Shown here: positions 60,756-64,000 of the stretch, piece after piece
How the letters are laid out: every line of letters begins with the position of its first letter
How positions within the stretch are numbered: position 1 is the first letter of the stretch
Assembly (NCBI GenBank): GCA_963849635.1
Contig: CAWKIA010000027.1
Coordinates: forward strand, 62,001-126,000
Length of the DNA stretch: 64,000 bases
From: CAVRUD01 sp963849635
Lineage (GTDB): Bacteria; Chloroflexota; Chloroflexia; Thermomicrobiales; UBA6265
Direction of reading: 5' to 3'
Notes under the pieces: model-generated
What the model saw: the letters and a program-made list of their open reading frames with translations, nothing else
Told to the model about the DNA's origin: nothing
The model's database searches: none
Program-made: the position numbers and the translations under genes

Positions 60756-61923
60756 ATGGATGGAACCGGGCCGAGCGCGGTCCCCGACTTCTTCCGCGTT
60801 GACGGGCTCCTGACGGACGCCGAGCGCGGCCTGCGCGACCGCGTCCGCGACTTCGCCGAGCAACGCCTGCGGCCGGTGGCGCGGGCGGCGTGGGAACGGG
60901 AGGAGTTTCCGGCACAGCTCCTGCCGGAGCTGGCGACGCTTGGCATCGCCGCGGACGGGACGCGGCAGCGCGCCGGCCCCGAGCCACGTGGGCAGCGGAC
61001 TCGCGCTGCAGGAACTGGCGCGGGTGGATTCGTCGTTCGCCACCTTCATCGATGTTCAGGTCGGCCTGACGATGGGCGCCCTCGCGGCCTGCGGCTCTGA
61101 GGAGCAGCAAGCGCGGTGGCTGCCGCGCCTGGCGCGGTTTGAGGCGCTGGGGGCCTTCGCGCTCACCGAGCCCGGCCACGGTAGCGATGCCTCACATCTG
61201 ACGACCCGGGCGGTCCGCGACGGCGACGACTACCTGCTTGACGGCGCCAAGCGTTGGATCGGCAATGGCGCGGCCTGCGACGTCGCGGTTGTCTGGGCGC
61301 GGGCGGAGGACGGCGTCGCCGGGTTCCTGGTCGAGCAGCCGTGCGCCGGGTACGAGGGCACGCCGATCGCGGGAAAGTTGTCGCAGCGCGGCCTGCAGCA
61401 GGCCGATATCCGCCTGACGGGCTGCCGGGTCCCGGCCGCAAACCGCCTACCCCGCGGTGGGTTTTCCGCCGTCGCCGGCGTGCTGGGCGAATCGAGATAC
61501 GGCGTCGCCTGGCACGCGCTCGGGGAGGCGCTCGGCTGCTACGAGATTGCCCTCGCGTACGCCAAGGAGCGCGAGCAATTCGGTCGTCCGATCGCGGGAT
61601 TCCAGTTGGTGCAGGCCAAACTGGTCCGGATGCTCGGCGAGATCACCAAGTCGCAACTCCTCCTGGTTCAGCTCGGCCGGCTGCTTGAGCGGGACGAGGC
61701 GACGCCCGGGATGATCGCCTACGCCAAGCTGAGCGCGACCGCCGCGGCGCGGGAGGTGGCGGCGACGGCGCGCGAGATCCTCGGCGGAAACGGCATCCTG
61801 CACGACTACGATGTCATGCGCCATCTCTGCGACATCGAGGCGGTCTACACCTTCGAAGGGACGTTCGAGGTCAACACCCTGATCGTGGGCCGCGAGATCA
61901 CCGGAATCTCGGCGTTCTCATGA
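60756..61923 (+). CDS. Acyl-CoA dehydrogenase, glutaryl-CoA dehydrogenase-like (one frame break)
   Basis: About 388 residues. N-terminal helices: LLTDAERGLRDRVRDFAEQR and LLPELATLGIAA. After a shift near 60955 the protein continues VGSGLALQELARVDSSFATF, GAFALTEPGHGSDASHLTTR (FAD/substrate loop), AKEREQFGRPIAGFQLVQAK and the C-terminal CDIEAVYTFEGTFEVNTLIV then GREITGISAF. The glutamate in YTFEGTFE is at the catalytic base position, and the T-L-I-V-G-R-x-I-T-G ending is typical of glutaryl-CoA dehydrogenases. It would oxidise an acyl-CoA and pass electrons to ETF. GGAGG lies 5 bases before ATG 60756. No other beta-oxidation gene is in the window. Confidence 0.8.
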
Positions 61924-61995
61924 CGGACGGCATCCCTAACTATCCGCGAGCAACGTCGTATTCGCGGCATCAGCTCCGTCGGTTCCAGACGCAGC

Positions 61996-62982
61996 CTAGC
62001 GGTGCAAGGCTGCTTTCAACGCCTTGGCCGTCTGCGCGGTGGCGTCGCGGGTGGCGTTCGTCTCGGCCAGGGCGTTGAGCATCATGAAGTCGTGGAAGAC
62101 GCCCTCGTAGCGCACGGAGGTCACATCGACGCCCGCCTGGCGGAGCTTGCGACTGTAGGCCTCGCCTTCGTCGCGGAGCACGTCCGCCTCGTCGGTGATG
62201 ACCAGGGCCGGCGGCAATCCGCGCAATTGCTCCAGGGTCGCTTGCAGCGGCGAGGCGGTCGCCTCGGACCGCTGCGAGACGTCGGGGAGGTAGGCATCCC
62301 AGAACCACTGCATCGCCTTGCGGGTCAGCCACGGTCCTTCGGCGAACTGCTCGTAGGTGCCGGTGTCGAAGGCGGCGTTGGTGACCGGGTAGAGCAGCGC
62401 CTGGTAGCGAATCGCCGGCCCGCCACGCTCCTTCGCCATCAGCGTCACCGCGGCGGTCATGTTGCCGCCGACACTGTCGCCGGCGACGGCCAGGCGACTG
62501 CCATCGAGCCCCAGTTCGATCCCGCGTTCGGCGACCCACGTCACCGTGGCGTACACCTGCTCAATGGCGACCGGGTAGCGCGCCTCAGGGGAGCGTGGGT
62601 AATTGACGAAGACGAACGCGGCGCCGGTTTGATCGGTCAGATCGCGCACCAGGCGCTCGTGGGTGGCGAAGTTGCCGAGCACCCAGCCGCCGCCATGCGT
62701 ATAGACGACCGTGGGCAGGTTGCCGTTGCGCCCCACGGGGCGTACGACGGTAACCGATATCGTGCCATTCGGACCGCCCGGGATGGTGTGCTCCTCGATC
62801 TCGGCTGGCGCCATGTCGATATCGCCGGACTGTGCCCCATCGAGCACGGCCCGGGCGTCGTCGGGGGACAGGGTGTAGAGCGGGGGACCGCCGCCGGCGG
62901 CAAGGGCATCGACCAGGTCCTGGGCGGCCGGCTCCAAAACCAGGGCGGGAATCGCTATAGGGCGGGCGCTTGGCGTGATCAT
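61996..62982 (-). CDS. HSL-family alpha/beta-hydrolase (esterase/lipase)
   Basis: 328 residues of the hormone-sensitive-lipase group: oxyanion motif TVVYTHGGGWVLGNFATHER, nucleophile elbow LAVAGDSVGGNMTAAVTLMA, acid residue in PALVITDEADVLRDEGEAYS and catalytic His in GVFHDFMMLNAL. It probably hydrolyses short-chain esters in the cytoplasm. AAGGAG precedes ATG 62982 by 7 bases. It lies 107 bases after a second alpha/beta-hydrolase gene, likely in one transcript. Confidence 0.9.
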   Translation of the reverse strand: MITPSARPIAIPALVLEPAAQDLVDALAAGGGPPLYTLSPDDARAVLDGAQSGDIDMAPAEIEEHTIPGGPNGTISVTVVRPVGRNGNLPTVVYTHGGGWVLGNFATHERLVRDLTDQTGAAFVFVNYPRSPEARYPVAIEQVYATVTWVAERGIELGLDGSRLAVAGDSVGGNMTAAVTLMAKERGGPAIRYQALLYPVTNAAFDTGTYEQFAEGPWLTRKAMQWFWDAYLPDVSQRSEATASPLQATLEQLRGLPPALVITDEADVLRDEGEAYSRKLRQAGVDVTSVRYEGVFHDFMMLNALAETNATRDATAQTAKALKAALHR

Positions 62983-63089
62983 GAGGAGACTCCTTCTCTT
63001 CTAATGGTGCGGCTGCCGTTGATGACGTGGTGGAGGAGGTGGTAGGGGCGTCCGCTTGCGGTGCCCTGGTGCCGACCGTGCGCCCGTCC

Positions 63090-63953
63090 TCAGCGCGTGG
63101 CGGCAGACAGCTCGGCGTCGGCGGCCGGCCGAGCGGCCGTGACCGGAGCGACGGCGTTGGCGGTGGCCCACTCCAGCGCGTAGTCGGCGACCTCTTCCCA
63201 GCCGTCCTGCCCGAGCGTGTAGTGGGAGCGGTCGGGGTATTCCTTGTAGGCGGTGATTGCCGTGGACTTGCTGTACTTGTCGGCGTTGGACCGATTGACC
63301 GCCGCGGGCATGATGTGGTCTACGCCGCCGGCGATGAACAGCAGGGGTGCGCGCTGGTCGTTGCCGTAGTCGACCCAGGTCTCCTGGTGGCCCGGCGTGT
63401 AGTTGGCCAGGACCCCGCCCCACACCCAACTGCCCGGCGTCGGGATGTGGTAGCGCTCGTAGACCCGCGCCGACTCCTCCTCACTGAGGGTGTTGGTGAA
63501 GGCGTAGTGGAACTGCTCGGGCGTGAAGCCGACGGCCCGGTGCCGGTTGGCCGGGTTCTTAAGGAAGGGGAAGAGCGACTTGATCTGCGATGGCGGGCTG
63601 GTCCGGACGCCCTCAGTGGGCGCCGAATCGATCACCACGCCGGCGGCGCCGACTCCATGGTCGAGCAGGATCTGCACCAGCAGGCCGCCGAAGGAGTGGC
63701 CGATCAGGATCGGCGGGCGGTCGAGCCCGCGGACGATGCCTTCGAGGTGCGCGACCGTCTCCGTGACCGTCACGGCCGCGATCGGCGACGGGTCGGCGCG
63801 GAGCGCCTCGACCTCGCCCTCCAGACCGGGGTAGGCCGGGGCGAGCACGCGGTAGCCGCGGCCGGTGTAGCGCTCGACCCAGCGCTCCCAACTAAGCGGC
63901 GTCATCCACAGTCCGTGGACCAAGACGATGGTGTCGGGGGTGTTGGTGCTCAT
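63090..63953 (-). CDS. Alpha/beta-hydrolase fold protein
   Basis: 287 residues: TIVLVHGLWMTPLSWERWVE (oxyanion strand), PILIGHSFGGLLVQILLDHG (nucleophile Ser in G-H-S-F-G-G), PLLFIAGGVDHIMPAAVNRS (acid Asp) and YPDRSHYTLGQDGWEEVADY (His). It resembles lipase-like or haloperoxidase-like hydrolases often annotated only by fold. AAAGGTG precedes ATG 63953 by 8 bases. It is the upstream gene of a probable two-gene operon with the HSL-type esterase. The last 47 bases of the window hold no feature. Confidence 0.88.
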   Translation of the reverse strand: MSTNTPDTIVLVHGLWMTPLSWERWVERYTGRGYRVLAPAYPGLEGEVEALRADPSPIAAVTVTETVAHLEGIVRGLDRPPILIGHSFGGLLVQILLDHGVGAAGVVIDSAPTEGVRTSPPSQIKSLFPFLKNPANRHRAVGFTPEQFHYAFTNTLSEEESARVYERYHIPTPGSWVWGGVLANYTPGHQETWVDYGNDQRAPLLFIAGGVDHIMPAAVNRSNADKYSKSTAITAYKEYPDRSHYTLGQDGWEEVADYALEWATANAVAPVTAARPAADAELSAATR

Positions 63954-64000
63954 CGAATTTCACCTTTCTTGGTGGATGATTGGACCGCCTACCGAAGCAC

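Noticed and set aside
1..64000. tRNA, rRNA, prophage, integrase or attachment sites
   Set aside because: I looked for cloverleaf-like and ribosomal segments and for phage or integrase proteins and found none that I could support.

Overview
The window is a GC-rich bacterial chromosome segment. It has frequent GTG and TTG starts, purine-rich ribosome binding sites, twin-arginine secreted proteins and many large STAND-type ATPase regulators of the AAA/TPR/LuxR kind. I infer a Chloroflexota lineage close to Thermomicrobia from gene content and architecture; there is no rRNA or other marker to prove it, and a deep actinobacterial origin cannot be excluded. I saw no rRNA, tRNA, CRISPR array, prophage or integrase. 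One intact IS5-family element is present.

Layout. 0-8.3 kb: a secreted SnoaL/cupin protein beside a decayed LuxR-STAND regulator, a methyltransferase, a broken sigma factor, a long PQQ-type beta-propeller and a nucleotidyltransferase. 8.5-13.2 kb: universal stress protein, LtrA-like membrane protein, a Cys-rich Tat protein and a Tat cupredoxin-like protein. 13.4-20.3 kb: TIR-STAND protein, a truncated STAND chimera, a phosphotransferase, a very Cys-rich secreted protein with many frameshifts, and a TetR regulator. 20.3-32.3 kb: haloacetate dehalogenase-like hydrolase, GNAT, M24 peptidase with a striking leader hairpin, a second secreted SnoaL/cupin cluster with a ScyD-like propeller divergent from a LuxR-STAND gene, then DUF4188 and GH13 genes. 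32.3-42.5 kb: gene fragments, TMEM175-like protein, RidA, cupin, XRE-STAND regulator, IS5 element, enolase-superfamily dehydratase, MBL hydrolase and toxin-antitoxin debris. 42.5-58.6 kb: Tat flavoprotein, degenerate hydrolase, MarR, and two more SnoaL/cupin plus LuxR-STAND modules, separated by a SnoaL protein, a phosphotransferase and a MarR/quinone-reductase pair with clear operators. 58.7-64 kb: GNAT, phosphotransferase, acyl-CoA dehydrogenase and two alpha/beta hydrolases.

Themes. (1) A two-part module occurs four times: a secreted or membrane-anchored SnoaL (NTF2-like) plus double-cupin protein of about 410-460 residues next to an ATPase-TPR-LuxR regulator, twice with an extra secreted cupin between. 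This is the best candidate for an undescribed system; its function is unknown. (2) The STAND ATPase chassis appears eight times with TIR, XRE or LuxR modules attached, three copies sharing a conserved leader. (3) The region is full of gene scraps that match intact genes nearby (dehydratase, M24 peptidase, phosphotransferase, luciferase-like oxidoreductase). (4) About twenty single-base frame breaks interrupt otherwise well-conserved genes. Some of these may be sequencing indels, so frame-disrupted genes are listed here over their full reconstructed span.
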